Assembly: GCA_039105265.1 (NCBI GenBank)
Contig: JAPFFF010000014.1
Location: 186,001-250,000 of the forward strand
Direction: 5' to 3'
Origin: Tritrichomonas musculus
Lineage: Eukaryota; Parabasalia; Tritrichomonadida; Tritrichomonadidae
DNA length: 64,000 nt
Part shown: piece after piece, positions 1 to 10,403 of the stretch
Layout of the letters: each line of letters begins with the position of its first letter
Numbering within the stretch: the first letter of the stretch is position 1
Position numbers and translations under genes: made by a program
Notes under the pieces: model-generated
Told to the model about the DNA's origin: nothing
The model's input: only the letters and a program-made list of their open reading frames with translations
The model's database searches: none

Positions 1-696
1 TCCTTTTTTTGTCAGCAAATTGAAAGATTCATTTGGAACTAATATTCAAAATTGTTCTTTTTTTTACAATTTGTTTAAAGAAGGAATCATTAAGCGAGAC
101 GAATTAGATGCCCAATTAAACATGCATATAAATAAAATTACAAATTCTGGACAATTTTTTAATCAAAATAATAATAATTATGATAACATTAGAAATAAGA
201 AAGCTTTATTCAATGTAAATTATCCGTTAATTTTCTGGTTTCTACCTGAAATAATTGAATTGAAAGGAATTAAAAAAAGTGATTCTTTCATTCTGAATTC
301 GTCTTTGATTGATTCATTCGTTTCAACTTACTTCGATAAAATTGATATTTATAAGAAAATGAGAGATAACGGCGAGCCTGACGATGAGTTGACATTAGCG
401 CTGCGTCACGATGATGTCGACGCTTTGCAAGGTCTGATTTCAGTGAGTAATATGAATGATAAATGTGTCCCTTTGAATATTTTTGAGGAGTTCATTCCAA
501 ATGGATTCACAAATTACTTGAATTACTCTGCAGCTTATGGATCAATTAAGTGTTTCAAATATTTGTTGCTCAATCATATAAAGGTCGATGAACAGTCAAT
601 CAAATATGCTGTTTATGGAGGCAACCTTGAAATCATAAAAATTGTTGAACAAAATCAAAACGAATTCACTCAAACAGACCAAAAAGAACTCAACAA

Positions 697-834
697 CAAT
701 GGATTTAATAATTTCAATGGTCATAATAATTTCAATGGCTATAATAATTTCAATGGATTTAACAATTTCAATGGCTATAATAATTTGAATAATTCAAATA
801 ATTTGAATAATTCAAATAATTTGAATAAATTTGG
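697..834 (+). repeat. Asn-rich coding minisatellite in the ankyrin gene
   Basis: Tandem 18-bp units of the type AATAATTTCAATGGCTAT encode repeated NNFNGY/NNFNGF. They are followed by 18-bp units encoding NSNNLN. The period is a multiple of three, so length changes keep the frame. It sits between two ankyrin-like segments and probably forms a flexible linker. Confidence 0.85.
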
Positions 835-3464
835 TTGTAATCGATTTGGCTTTGGTGAAATTAATGGTTTGTCTGATTATGACTTGATTTGCTTAATTTC
901 TCCTGCAATAGTCAAGCATAAGAATGACCTTTTTGATTGGATTCTTGAAAACAACTTGACAAAAAATAATTTGAATATGAGTACTTTTGCAGACCTTATA
1001 TGAATTTCTCTTGAAAGTGGAAATGCACATTCTTTTGTTGAATTACTTGATAAATGCTTCCATTTCACAAACAGTTTTTTAAAAGGCAAACAAAACATGT
1101 TATCATATCGAGAAATCATTGAAATATCATGCAAAAACGGTTTTTATCTTCTAACAAAAATAATTATCAACACCGTCAGCCAAAAAGTAGAAGGTCAAGA
1201 AGGTCAAAGATCATTTTCATCTAATTACTTCCCAGCACAATTTTTTGGTTCTTGGGGTTCATTACATAATTCAATTGACGAAACTCATGCTGTTTCATTT
1301 GGCAATCTTTCCATTATTAAATTGTTCATTAAAGATTCATCTCAATTTGAGCTAGATAAGATTCTTTCTATTTCTGTTTTAAAAGGTTATGAAAATATTG
1401 TCAAATATTTCCTAAATGATCTTGTTAAAACGAATGTTTACAAGATTACAGCAGAAGGAATTTCTCAAGCTTTATCTAATTCTGTAATGAAAAAGTCCAG
1501 TAAACTTTTTGACTACATAATGGAACAAGTTAATTTGAATTGTCCTGATTTCTTTGAAAAATTTGATTGGTCCATTAAAATGTTATCAAATGCATGTATT
1601 CATGGCAATGTAAAATGTGCCAAGGCCATAACTGAGTTTATTCTTAAGAGTAAAAAAAATAAAGATTTCACTTTACCTTTTGTGAATGCTGCTTCTTTCA
1701 ATTCATTTGAATTGTGTAACTTTTTTGTTGATAAAAAAGTGAAAATTAATTTTAGTAATATTGCAACCTTTTCATCTGAAATGGCGTCAATGAAAGAAGA
1801 AATATTTTTATTAATCATTGATAAATTATCTCATGATGAGAAAGAAAACTTGTATAAGAAAATCATCATCCCTGCAATTAGATGTCATAATATACCTCTT
1901 ATTGAAATAATATATAAGGAGATGCCTGTAAATAGAGAGTGCTTTTTTGAAGCTGTTGAATCAAGTGATTGTGAAATAGTTAAAATAACTCTTAAATATA
2001 AAAATAATTCTTATTTTATAAATAAAAAATCACCAAATGGAACACCTTTAATTATTGCTACTCGAAACAATGACACAGATATTGTTAAGGCTCTTCTTTC
2101 TGTTCCTGAAAATAATCCTAATTTGTATGATCGTATTGGAGACACGCCTTTAATTATTGCAGCAATGAGCATGAATTTGGACATTTTAAATTTGATTCTT
2201 GATTTTTATGGTGATGAAATTCAGAATCAAAAATCACAACTTGATTCATTAATATTAAAAACAATGAATTTAATGAATATTCTTGAATGGAAATCCAAAC
2301 AAGACATAATTAATATCATCAATCGTGTTTTGGATATTAAATTCATTGATCCAAATGTTTTTAAAAATGATAATACAATGCTCATGCTTGCATGTGAATC
2401 GAATGAAATAAACATTGTTTAAAAACTTCTTAAATTTGATAGTCTTGAAATTAATGCATACAATAAGAATAATGGAAATAATTCATTAATGATTGCTATT
2501 CAGAATAAAAATGCCGATGTTGCAGAGCTTCTCATTAATCACCCTAAAATTGACATAAATTCAAATAATAATGGTGATCAAACAGCATTGACAATTGCTG
2601 TTCAAAATGAACTGATTAAAATTGTTGATCTTTTAATTAATCATGAAAGTTTTGATCCTGAAGAAAGTCGACTTAATTGTTCATTTGGTATTACAAATAA
2701 TGATGAAATAGCCAAAAAATTGATTTCTTCAAAATATCTTGATATTAATGAATCAATTATTGATGTTCCAAATCAGCAGATCAGATATGGCAATTTCAAT
2801 AGCAACCAAGTAGAAACGCCATTAAATATTGCAGTTAAAAATAATAATCAAGAAATGGTTGATTTAATTATTCATCATCCAAGTTTTGATAAAACAAAAT
2901 CAAAATTATATTTGTCAATTTTTCTTTCAGCAAATAGGAATGAAATTGTTTATTTTTAGAAAATTAATTGAAATGATTGATGATGATTTTAATCGTTACA
3001 AACATATTGGTGGAGGACTTCTTTCATTCTTAACTAATAATAGAAACATTAGTAATGAAATGATTGATGAAATTTTAAGTAATCCAAAACTTGTTTTTGA
3101 TGAATTTGAAATTAAAAATGCTTTTAATAATTGTTTTCATTGTCATGGAAAATCATTTAATTTATTAACAAAAGTATTTGATTTTGATAAAAAGTATGGT
3201 AATTTTATGAATTTGAATAAGTCTGGACCATTTGGTAAATCATACTTCACTTATCTTTTGCCAGATTCTGACTTTAGAATTGTCAATTTTCTATTGGAAA
3301 ATGGAGCTGATCCAAACATTCCTGATATCAGTGGTTATTATCCGCTTGAATGTGCAATAAATATGAATTCTTTAGAATTTGTTCTTGCTCTTATTGATTC
3401 AAATAAAATTGACTATTCAAAACGAATCATTGAAAAACCAAATGATTTCCAATCAAACAAAGAT

Positions 3465-3620
3465 CCACCAAGTAATTCCAGTAGGTCAACTAATTCAGGT
3501 TTTTCAAGTAATCAAGGCTTAGCAAGTAATTCCAGTTGGTTATTTAATTCAGGTTTTTCAAGTAATCAAGGCTTAACAAGTAATTCCAGTTTGAAAAGTA
3601 ATTCAGGTTTGGAAAGTAAT
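3465..3620 (+). repeat. Ser/Asn-rich coding repeat in the ankyrin gene
   Basis: About two imperfect copies of a roughly 72-bp unit encode the phrase SGFSSNQGLxSNSS with variations, then shorter SNSSL/SNSGL repeats. This is a low-complexity insertion between ankyrin units. Confidence 0.75.
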
Positions 3621-4787
3621 CCAAATCAATTTATTAATCACATAACGTATCTTCATTTGGCAGCAAGATCTGTAAATGAGCAAATTCTCGAAATATTTCT
3701 TGATAATAAATTGATTGATGTTAATGTGACAGATGATTTTGGAAACACTCCTTTAATTGATGCTTGTAAATTTAAAATTGTAACTAATATTGAAAGGCTG
3801 TTCAAAGTTGATAATCTTGATTATTCTCACTGTAATAAATATGGAAAAGATGCATTAAAAACATTGAGTCCAACTTTAATCAGAAATGACTCAAAAACAT
3901 TGAGTAAAGATGAATACTTGGCATTAATTTTAAATCATTTTGAAAACCCGAATCTCAACTTTGCATACATATTTCCACCAGATCAATAGGAGCTAAATAA
4001 TACACCATTGAGCACAAATGGTGTCAATTTGAGACCTTTTGATGTTCCTATGACTGCGTCTTCTCTTGGTGACTCTTTACCAACGATTGGATCTAATTCA
4101 GCAGCAAACACAACTGAAAACAAGCCTACTGAAAGTCAATCAAATTCAACAAAGGGCAACACAGATGAATACGAGGCATCTCGATCCAAAAAAGTGGAAA
4201 GCAAGGATTCACCAGATCAGTCAGCAAACAAAGATCATTCACAAACTCGCGAAATTATTGTTCAACCCGCTGACAACATGTCACCAAATGATCAAACAGA
4301 ATCTAATTCATTCAACTCTTCGAGTTTGAGTTTTGTCACGAATAAATCTGACAAATCAGGCACAAGTGCTTTCAAATTTGGCGAGTTTGACTTGCCGCAT
4401 TTTGTCAAATCAAATAAGCCGGATTTAATAGAGCCAGTTGTTCAAAAAAATGAGTCAGAACCTTCAAATCTTCCTCCTTTAGATCCTGATGAAAAACCAA
4501 TTTCTGATTCAAAAAATCTTAAACCACATCCTCCTAAATCTTCACCTGGTAAAAATAAACGTTTTCATTCTTCGCCGAGAAGAATCGGAATGTTTCCAAG
4601 CCTGCATTCAAAAAAGCATGGTGATGAAGAAGACCAGAGTGAAATTGCTCAGCAGCAGATCGCTCAGATGATAGAAGCTGACAATAAGAAGCAGAAGCAG
4701 TTCAATCAACAAATGAAGAAACAGGCAGAACTGATGAAGAAGATGCAAAAGAAGGCAAGCAGAAGTAGAAGAAAAAATGATGAATGA

Positions 4788-5314
4788 GAAAAAAAATTAA
4801 AAATCAGGCTTACCACTTATACATTTAATAACTGAAAAGAAGATTTTTTTACTCATTTCAATGAGCTAAATCATGTTTAATCAAAAGTACAAAAAAGCAT
4901 CAATCATAAAAACCTTCATAAAATAGCTTGTTTAAGTTTTTTCTTTTATTAGGTATTTTTTTTTGCAAAAATTTTTATTGTTCCTAAAAATAATAAGCCT
5001 TTTTAAATGGTTTATACTCTGAAAAAGTATCTATCGTATTCCCGACTAATATTTTCTAGTTTAATAAATAGAGATTCTGTTTTGGCCAGGTTTTCTTACT
5101 TTACAATTAAAAATATTTTAAAAGTTGATAAGCCAAAATCACAACAATGATTAATTTTGAAATAAAACCATAGTTTTATCTAAATTATATAATTGTTTAT
5201 TCAAAAGTTAATTTTACGAAAATTATCAAAAAGTGGAAAATAAAAAAGTAAACGGGCTAACCTTTTCATATAGTTTATACTTTTTTGATCAAATATATAT
5301 TTTTTTCTATCTTA
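4788..5314. other. Intergenic, AT-rich
   Basis: This spacer lies between the 3' ends of two convergent units, the ankyrin relic and the Sel1 kinase. No open frame, inverted repeat or homology is visible. It holds T- and A-runs that could serve as 3' UTR sequence for both. Confidence 0.6.
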
Positions 5315-8300
5315 CTATATTGGTATTCCAAATCCTTCATAAAATAATTTACCAATGTTTGGAATATTTGGATTTAATATTTTTTCTACATATTTTTTCT
5401 TCTTAGGTAAAGTTATTCTGCCAAACAGAATGGGATATGGAGGTGTATAAATAATGTCATTCATCAATTGAATAATATTTTTGATTTCTTCAATAAATAA
5501 TTTGCAAAGTTTCTCATTTTTAATTGCAAAATCAAATAATTCTGATGGTTCTTTAATAACTTTTACCTTATCATTAATATCTGTTTCTCTTGATATCAGC
5601 AAAATCATATTTGACTCATCATTATAAACATTACTTTGTATTAATTTTTGCTTTGCCAATAATTCTTCATCAGAATCATATTCAGATTCAACTTTTTGAA
5701 TACAATCTTTGCCTTCTTGAATGCTTGAAAATGAATTTATTTCATTAATTTCATTTGAGTCACAATCTAAACCATCGAAAAACTTCAAATTTGGTTGATT
5801 TGATAAATTAAAAAGTGGGAAATTGAAAATAAAGGTTCTTAGATAAACATAGAAATTGTTTGAAATTTGTTTTTGTACTTTGAAATGAAATTGATATGAT
5901 TTATCATTCAATGATGAAAATGATCTAACAAAATATTTTTTTGATTTCTCATAGTTTAACTTTTTATTTAAATAATAAAGTGATAGTTTTAGATTGGCAA
6001 GACAAATAATAAATTTCTTTGAAATTGACAGTTGAAAATCATAATGTGAAAAATTATGAAATATTAAAGGTTCATTTTCATCATTTGAAGCCTGAATAAA
6101 ATATTGAATTGCTTTTTCTTCTTTTTCTTTTTCAAATAATTGGCCAAGATTGAATTCAGAAAGAGCGAAATGATGCTTTGATGATCTTTCATACATATAT
6201 TGTGCATTACCAAGTTTATTAAAATATAATTGCCAAATTAATCCATAATTATTCTGTGCAAACGGATATTCACCAAATGCAGCTTTTTTGATATATTCTA
6301 CACCTTTTTCCAAATCTTCAAAAACTGTTAAATATATCAGACCAAGATCATTATTAGCATGATAAAAATATTTGTTATATATGAATATTAATTCTGTGCC
6401 TCCAAAATGATTATTCACAATGAGTTTTTTCTCATGAAGTGCAATACTCTTCAATAAATATTGAATTGATCTAGCATAATCTATTCCAAAAATATCACTA
6501 TCTATAAAATATTTTGATAATTGAAAGAATGCTTCTGGATTGTATTCCTTTGCTGATAATTCACAATAATCTTTTGCCTTGAAATAATCCTTTTCAACTC
6601 CAATACCATTTAAATAAAGTTCACTTAAACTCAGAAATGCAAGAGAATCATAAAGTTTTGATGATTCCTCTAAATAATATTTTGCTTTAGAAAAATCTTT
6701 TTTAACCTCAAATCCAAATAAGTACAAATATCCTAAAATATAAAAAGCACATGAATTTTTTTGTTCAGCTGAAAGTTTTAAATATTCTATTGCTTTGGTA
6801 TAATTTTTCTCAACTCCAACTCCTTTTATATATAATAAACCTAAATTAAGATAAGCACCTGAATTTTTTTGCTTTGCAGAAGATTCATAATATTTTATAG
6901 CTCTCAAAATATCTTTCACAACACCAAGTCCATTTTCATACATTGCTCCTAAGTTTTTTAATGCATTTGAATCATTTTGTTTGGCTGACATCTCATAATA
7001 TTGTAGAGCTTTGTTTAAATTCTTTTCAACACCAAATCCATGTAAATATAAAAAACCTAAGCTATTCTGTGCTCTTGGATTATTCAATTCAACTGATAAT
7101 TTAAAATATTCTACAGCTTTTGAAATGTTTTGTTCGACTTCCTTGCCACTTAAATAAAGTCCAGCTAATTGATTAAGAGCCTCGGAATTATTTTCTTTTG
7201 CAGCTAATTCAAAATACTGTATAGCTTTCATACAATCTTTTTGAACACTGATTCCCTTTAAATAAAATACCCCTAAATTATACAATGCTTTGGAATTATT
7301 TTGTTTTGCAGCAGATTCAAAATAATTTTTTGCTTTTCCAAAATCTTGTTTAACTACAGATCCATTGCAATAAAGATATCCTAAATTATATGATGCATTT
7401 GAATTATCATGTTTTGAAGATAAATCAAGTAAATGAATTGCTTTATCAATATTTTTTTCAACACCTTTTCCATTCAAATAAAATAATGCTAAATTGCATA
7501 ATGCCTCTGAATTATTTTGTTTACTTGCTAATTCATAATAATACTTAGCTTTCAAATAATTTTGTTCAACCCCATAATTATTTTCATATAAGTAACCTAA
7601 GCAAAAAAGTGCATTTGAATTGTTTTGTTTAGCTGATAATTCATAAAATTTTTTAGCAGTTAAATAATTAACTTTAACGCCAATTCCATGTTGATAAAGA
7701 TAGCCTAAATTAAAAAGTGCATCAGAATCATTTTTATTCGCGGCTAATACATAATAATTATGTGCCTTTATATAATTCTTTTCAACCCCAAGACCATTTT
7801 GATAAAGACAACCTAAACTAAAAAGAGCCCGAGGATTGTTTTTCTTTGCAGCTAATTCAAAATATTCAATAGCTTTCATAATATTTTTCTCACTATTGTT
7901 GCTCTTTGAATACAAGTTTCCCAAATTAATAAATGCATCAGAGTTATTTTTTTTTGCAGACAATTCAAAATACCCTTTTGCCTTTTGAAAATCTTGAGTA
8001 ACGCCAATACCATCCATATAAAGTTTTCCTAAATGATTATAACCATCTGGATTATCCTGTTTAGCAGCTAATTCATAATATTCTTTAGCTTTTATTAAAT
8101 TTTGTTCAATTTCAAGTCCTTTTTCGAATAGAATCCCCAAATTAACAAAATAGTTGTCATTTACTTTTAAATTGACAAATAATAAAAGGTTTGTGATGAA
8201 CTTTTCTAATTTCTTTTTTTCTTGGACTTGAAAAGATTCATATAAAAATTGATTCATATGAATATTGTTTTCGAGAAAATAAAGCTCAATATAATGAAAC

Positions 8301-9835
8301 GAGCATACTTCATCAATAAGATTTGATTTTATTTCTTCTTTTGTCATTCGTTTTTTAAGTGAATATTCTACACATTTCAAGTAAATGTTCTGAAAAATTG
8401 TTGAACAATTTGATATGTGAATTACCGGATCATCGGCATTTTTTGTAAAATACAAAGATTTTTTATATGAAAACAAATTCTTTTTTTCTTTGATAAAATA
8501 AATTATGAGACCGAATGAATATATATCAGTAGGAAATGAAACGTTCTTTCCTTCATCTTGTTCTGGAGATGTATAATATTGTGATCCAATTGCGTTTGTG
8601 ATTGTTTTTTCACTCGATTCAATATCTTTTACTGAACGAATTGTTTCAAAATCAGAAATGTAAGGAATATATTGATGATCAATAAGAATATTAGAAGGTT
8701 TAAGATCTCGATGAATCAATGATTTTGTTTGTAAAAAATACAATCCTTGAAAAATTCTGAGAATTGTCATCGCTGAATAAATTTCATCCATTTTTTCAGG
8801 ATGTTTTAAAACAAAATCATTGAGAGAACCATTACACATGAATTCATAAACAAATCCTATAATTATAGAATCATCTTTTACAAATCCATAGAATCTGTTT
8901 ATGCAACGATGTGAAAAGTTTTCACAAAAATATTTCTCACGCTTAAATTCATCAGTCAAATTTTCTGGACAAATTCTTTTTTTCAATAAAAAAATGTAAA
9001 AACTTTTGATATGAAAAACTAAAGAATATCTATAATTGTCGTTATGGTAAATTTCTCTTAAAATGATGAAATCTGTTGATTTAAATATATTAATATAAAC
9101 TTTTCTTTCCTTTTGATCAATCCTTGTTTTGAGAAACGCCAATAACATCGTGTTAAAACAATTGAAATCTAGAAAACCTGTGAATTGCTCTTGGTAGAAT
9201 TGATCTATTGTTGAATATCCAAAATCAAAAAATGATGGATTTTCAAAATAATCAGTTGGATAAAAATATCGTCGAATTAGAAATCCAATAATTGGATGAA
9301 TGGTTTGGCTAACAAAGCCATTTTGATCAATTTCTTTTGTAAAGTTAGAGCAAAAATTATCTATTTCTACTTTTGCCAGTTTTTCTTCTTCTGTTCTTTC
9401 ACTATTGATATTGGGACTGACATTAATTATTGATGTTTTGTGTTCTTTTAATTTGTTGATTACTTCTGTCATTATATCGAGATCAATTTTTTCAAAAATA
9501 AAACATTTGTTTTCAGCGCATATAATTGCATTAATAATATTTGTCAATGAATTTCTTTTGGTACTAAAATTAATTTGGTTTAGTTTAATCGTTCTTGAAT
9601 TTATATTAACAACTTTGTATGTTATAAATTTAAAATCTTTGAGGTTATCAAATATAAAAGTGATAATACGCTTCTTGGCTTCTTGTGAAAGACAGGAATT
9701 GCAGTCATTTAAAGTATCAGAAATAAAATATAAAAAATTAAATTTAGAATAAAGTTTCTGAAGTAAGTTTTCCGATATTTCATTGATATTTGCCCGAATA
9801 TTTTCTGGAATATCTTGGAAACGTATATTATCCAT
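5315..9835 (-). CDS. Kinase-like protein with long Sel1-repeat array (1,506 aa)
   Basis: Residues about 240-510 form a protein-kinase-like domain. The catalytic loop HRDLKPSN (about 375) and the activation-segment motif TSPEQ (about 422) are present. The usual DFG is DFE (about 395), and no GxGxxG nucleotide loop is visible before the likely lysine in FHIK. Residues about 560-1100 are fifteen regular 36-residue Sel1/TPR-like repeats of the type LGxLYxxGxGVEKNxxKAxxYYELAAKxNNxxA, followed by about four degenerate ones to about 1330. Sel1 arrays are known protein-protein scaffolds, and kinase-plus-Sel1 proteins are an expanded trichomonad family. Activity is uncertain: HRD and the DFE aspartate remain, but the changed glycine and poor P-loop suggest a weak kinase or pseudokinase. 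The start ATG follows a TCAATT initiator-like motif. The gene ends with TAG. Confidence 0.9.
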   Translation of the reverse strand: MDNIRFQDIPENIRANINEISENLLQKLYSKFNFLYFISDTLNDCNSCLSQEAKKRIITFIFDNLKDFKFITYKVVNINSRTIKLNQINFSTKRNSLTNIINAIICAENKCFIFEKIDLDIMTEVINKLKEHKTSIINVSPNINSERTEEEKLAKVEIDNFCSNFTKEIDQNGFVSQTIHPIIGFLIRRYFYPTDYFENPSFFDFGYSTIDQFYQEQFTGFLDFNCFNTMLLAFLKTRIDQKERKVYINIFKSTDFIILREIYHNDNYRYSLVFHIKSFYIFLLKKRICPENLTDEFKREKYFCENFSHRCINRFYGFVKDDSIIIGFVYEFMCNGSLNDFVLKHPEKMDEIYSAMTILRIFQGLYFLQTKSLIHRDLKPSNILIDHQYIPYISDFETIRSVKDIESSEKTITNAIGSQYYTSPEQDEGKNVSFPTDIYSFGLIIYFIKEKKNLFSYKKSLYFTKNADDPVIHISNCSTIFQNIYLKCVEYSLKKRMTKEEIKSNLIDEVCSFHYIELYFLENNIHMNQFLYESFQVQEKKKLEKFITNLLLFVNLKVNDNYFVNLGILFEKGLEIEQNLIKAKEYYELAAKQDNPDGYNHLGKLYMDGIGVTQDFQKAKGYFELSAKKNNSDAFINLGNLYSKSNNSEKNIMKAIEYFELAAKKNNPRALFSLGCLYQNGLGVEKNYIKAHNYYVLAANKNDSDALFNLGYLYQHGIGVKVNYLTAKKFYELSAKQNNSNALFCLGYLYENNYGVEQNYLKAKYYYELASKQNNSEALCNLALFYLNGKGVEKNIDKAIHLLDLSSKHDNSNASYNLGYLYCNGSVVKQDFGKAKNYFESAAKQNNSKALYNLGVFYLKGISVQKDCMKAIQYFELAAKENNSEALNQLAGLYLSGKEVEQNISKAVEYFKLSVELNNPRAQNSLGFLYLHGFGVEKNLNKALQYYEMSAKQNDSNALKNLGAMYENGLGVVKDILRAIKYYESSAKQKNSGAYLNLGLLYIKGVGVEKNYTKAIEYLKLSAEQKNSCAFYILGYLYLFGFEVKKDFSKAKYYLEESSKLYDSLAFLSLSELYLNGIGVEKDYFKAKDYCELSAKEYNPEAFFQLSKYFIDSDIFGIDYARSIQYLLKSIALHEKKLIVNNHFGGTELIFIYNKYFYHANNDLGLIYLTVFEDLEKGVEYIKKAAFGEYPFAQNNYGLIWQLYFNKLGNAQYMYERSSKHHFALSEFNLGQLFEKEKEEKAIQYFIQASNDENEPLIFHNFSHYDFQLSISKKFIICLANLKLSLYYLNKKLNYEKSKKYFVRSFSSLNDKSYQFHFKVQKQISNNFYVYLRTFIFNFPLFNLSNQPNLKFFDGLDCDSNEINEINSFSSIQEGKDCIQKVESEYDSDEELLAKQKLIQSNVYNDESNMILLISRETDINDKVKVIKEPSELFDFAIKNEKLCKLFIEEIKNIIQLMNDIIYTPPYPILFGRITLPKKKKYVEKILNPNIPNIGKLFYEGFGIPI
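6535..8160 (-). repeat. 108-bp coding repeat (Sel1 units)
   Basis: Fifteen tandem 108-bp units encode the 36-residue Sel1 repeats. Units differ at most positions but keep the spacing exactly, so selection on protein structure rather than recent DNA homogenisation is likely. Confidence 0.85.
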
Positions 9836-9844
9836 AAGAATTGA
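9836..9844 (-). promoter_or_regulatory. Initiator-like TCA before the Sel1-kinase ATG
   Basis: On the minus strand TCAATTCTT directly precedes the ATG. Trichomonads use a TCA-centred initiator close to the start codon, and similar placement at other genes in this window supports the call. It also supports the chosen start. Confidence 0.4.
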
Positions 9845-10385
9845 ACTTTATTGATAATAAAACTTCGGTAAATTATTGAAATATTCAAAAGCTCAGAAAA
9901 TAATAGAAAAAGTTCATTTTTCTAATTTTACATTTACAACCTATGTGATTTTTTCAATAATGCTTTTTTCTATATTTTAAATTATTAAATATGAATTAAA
10001 TAAATATAGTAATGAATTTAATATGGTAACGGTATTTTTTATATTTCATTTGTACACCATTTTCCCTCGGTACTTAAAATATATTTAAATAATTTCTCCA
10101 AAATTTAAAGAACTTAATCCAAAATAGTAATTTCCTGCTTTTGTAGGCGCAATTTTAGATTCTATTAAAACAACTTTGTAAGATGTGATCGACGAATCAT
10201 TATAAAACCAAAACCGTTTCTTTATATAAACAATTGTTGAAATCTCTATTCTTTACCAATTTAACAACCCCAAAAATAATAAAAAATATGAAATTACTTC
10301 TATCATTTCATATCTTTAGTACAAATATCTTCGTAGATCGTTTATATAAACAATTGCTGAAACCACATTAAGAGTTATTCCAAAT
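9845..10385. other. Intergenic, AT-rich
   Basis: This is the upstream region of the Sel1 kinase and the downstream flank of the BspA-like relic. A short phrase TTTATATAAACAATTG occurs twice (about 10217 and 10340), a weak direct repeat. No gene is seen. Confidence 0.5.
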
Positions 10386-10403
10386 CATTCATCTCTCTAA
10401 CTT

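Larger units (their letters stand above)
2..4787 (+). pseudogene. Large ankyrin-repeat (DUF3447-type) protein, 5' partial and interrupted
   Basis: The reading frame is already open at base 2, so the true start lies left of the window. About 1,590 codons follow. The N-terminal third resembles the trichomonad DUF3447/ankyrin family, for example the segment NYSAAYGSIKCFKYLLLNH. Ankyrin motifs of the type TPLIIAxxxxDxDIVKALL recur between about 1950 and 3900. The last 260 codons (from about 4008) are Ser/Pro/Lys-rich and end in a basic coiled coil with KKQKQFNQQMKKQ. The frame is interrupted by TGA at 1001, TAA at 2420 and TAG at 3987, each followed by homologous sequence in the same frame. A +1 shift at about 2949-2957 in a T-run moves the frame. 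All else is clean, so this is a young pseudogene or contains assembly errors. The ankyrin part probably mediated protein binding, but no partner can be named. The family call is firm and the broken state is seen directly. Confidence 0.82.

Noticed and set aside
2-4787. Alternative genetic code or programmed readthrough in the ankyrin gene
   Set aside because: All three stops are used as true ends of intact genes in the window, and the gene also has a frameshift.
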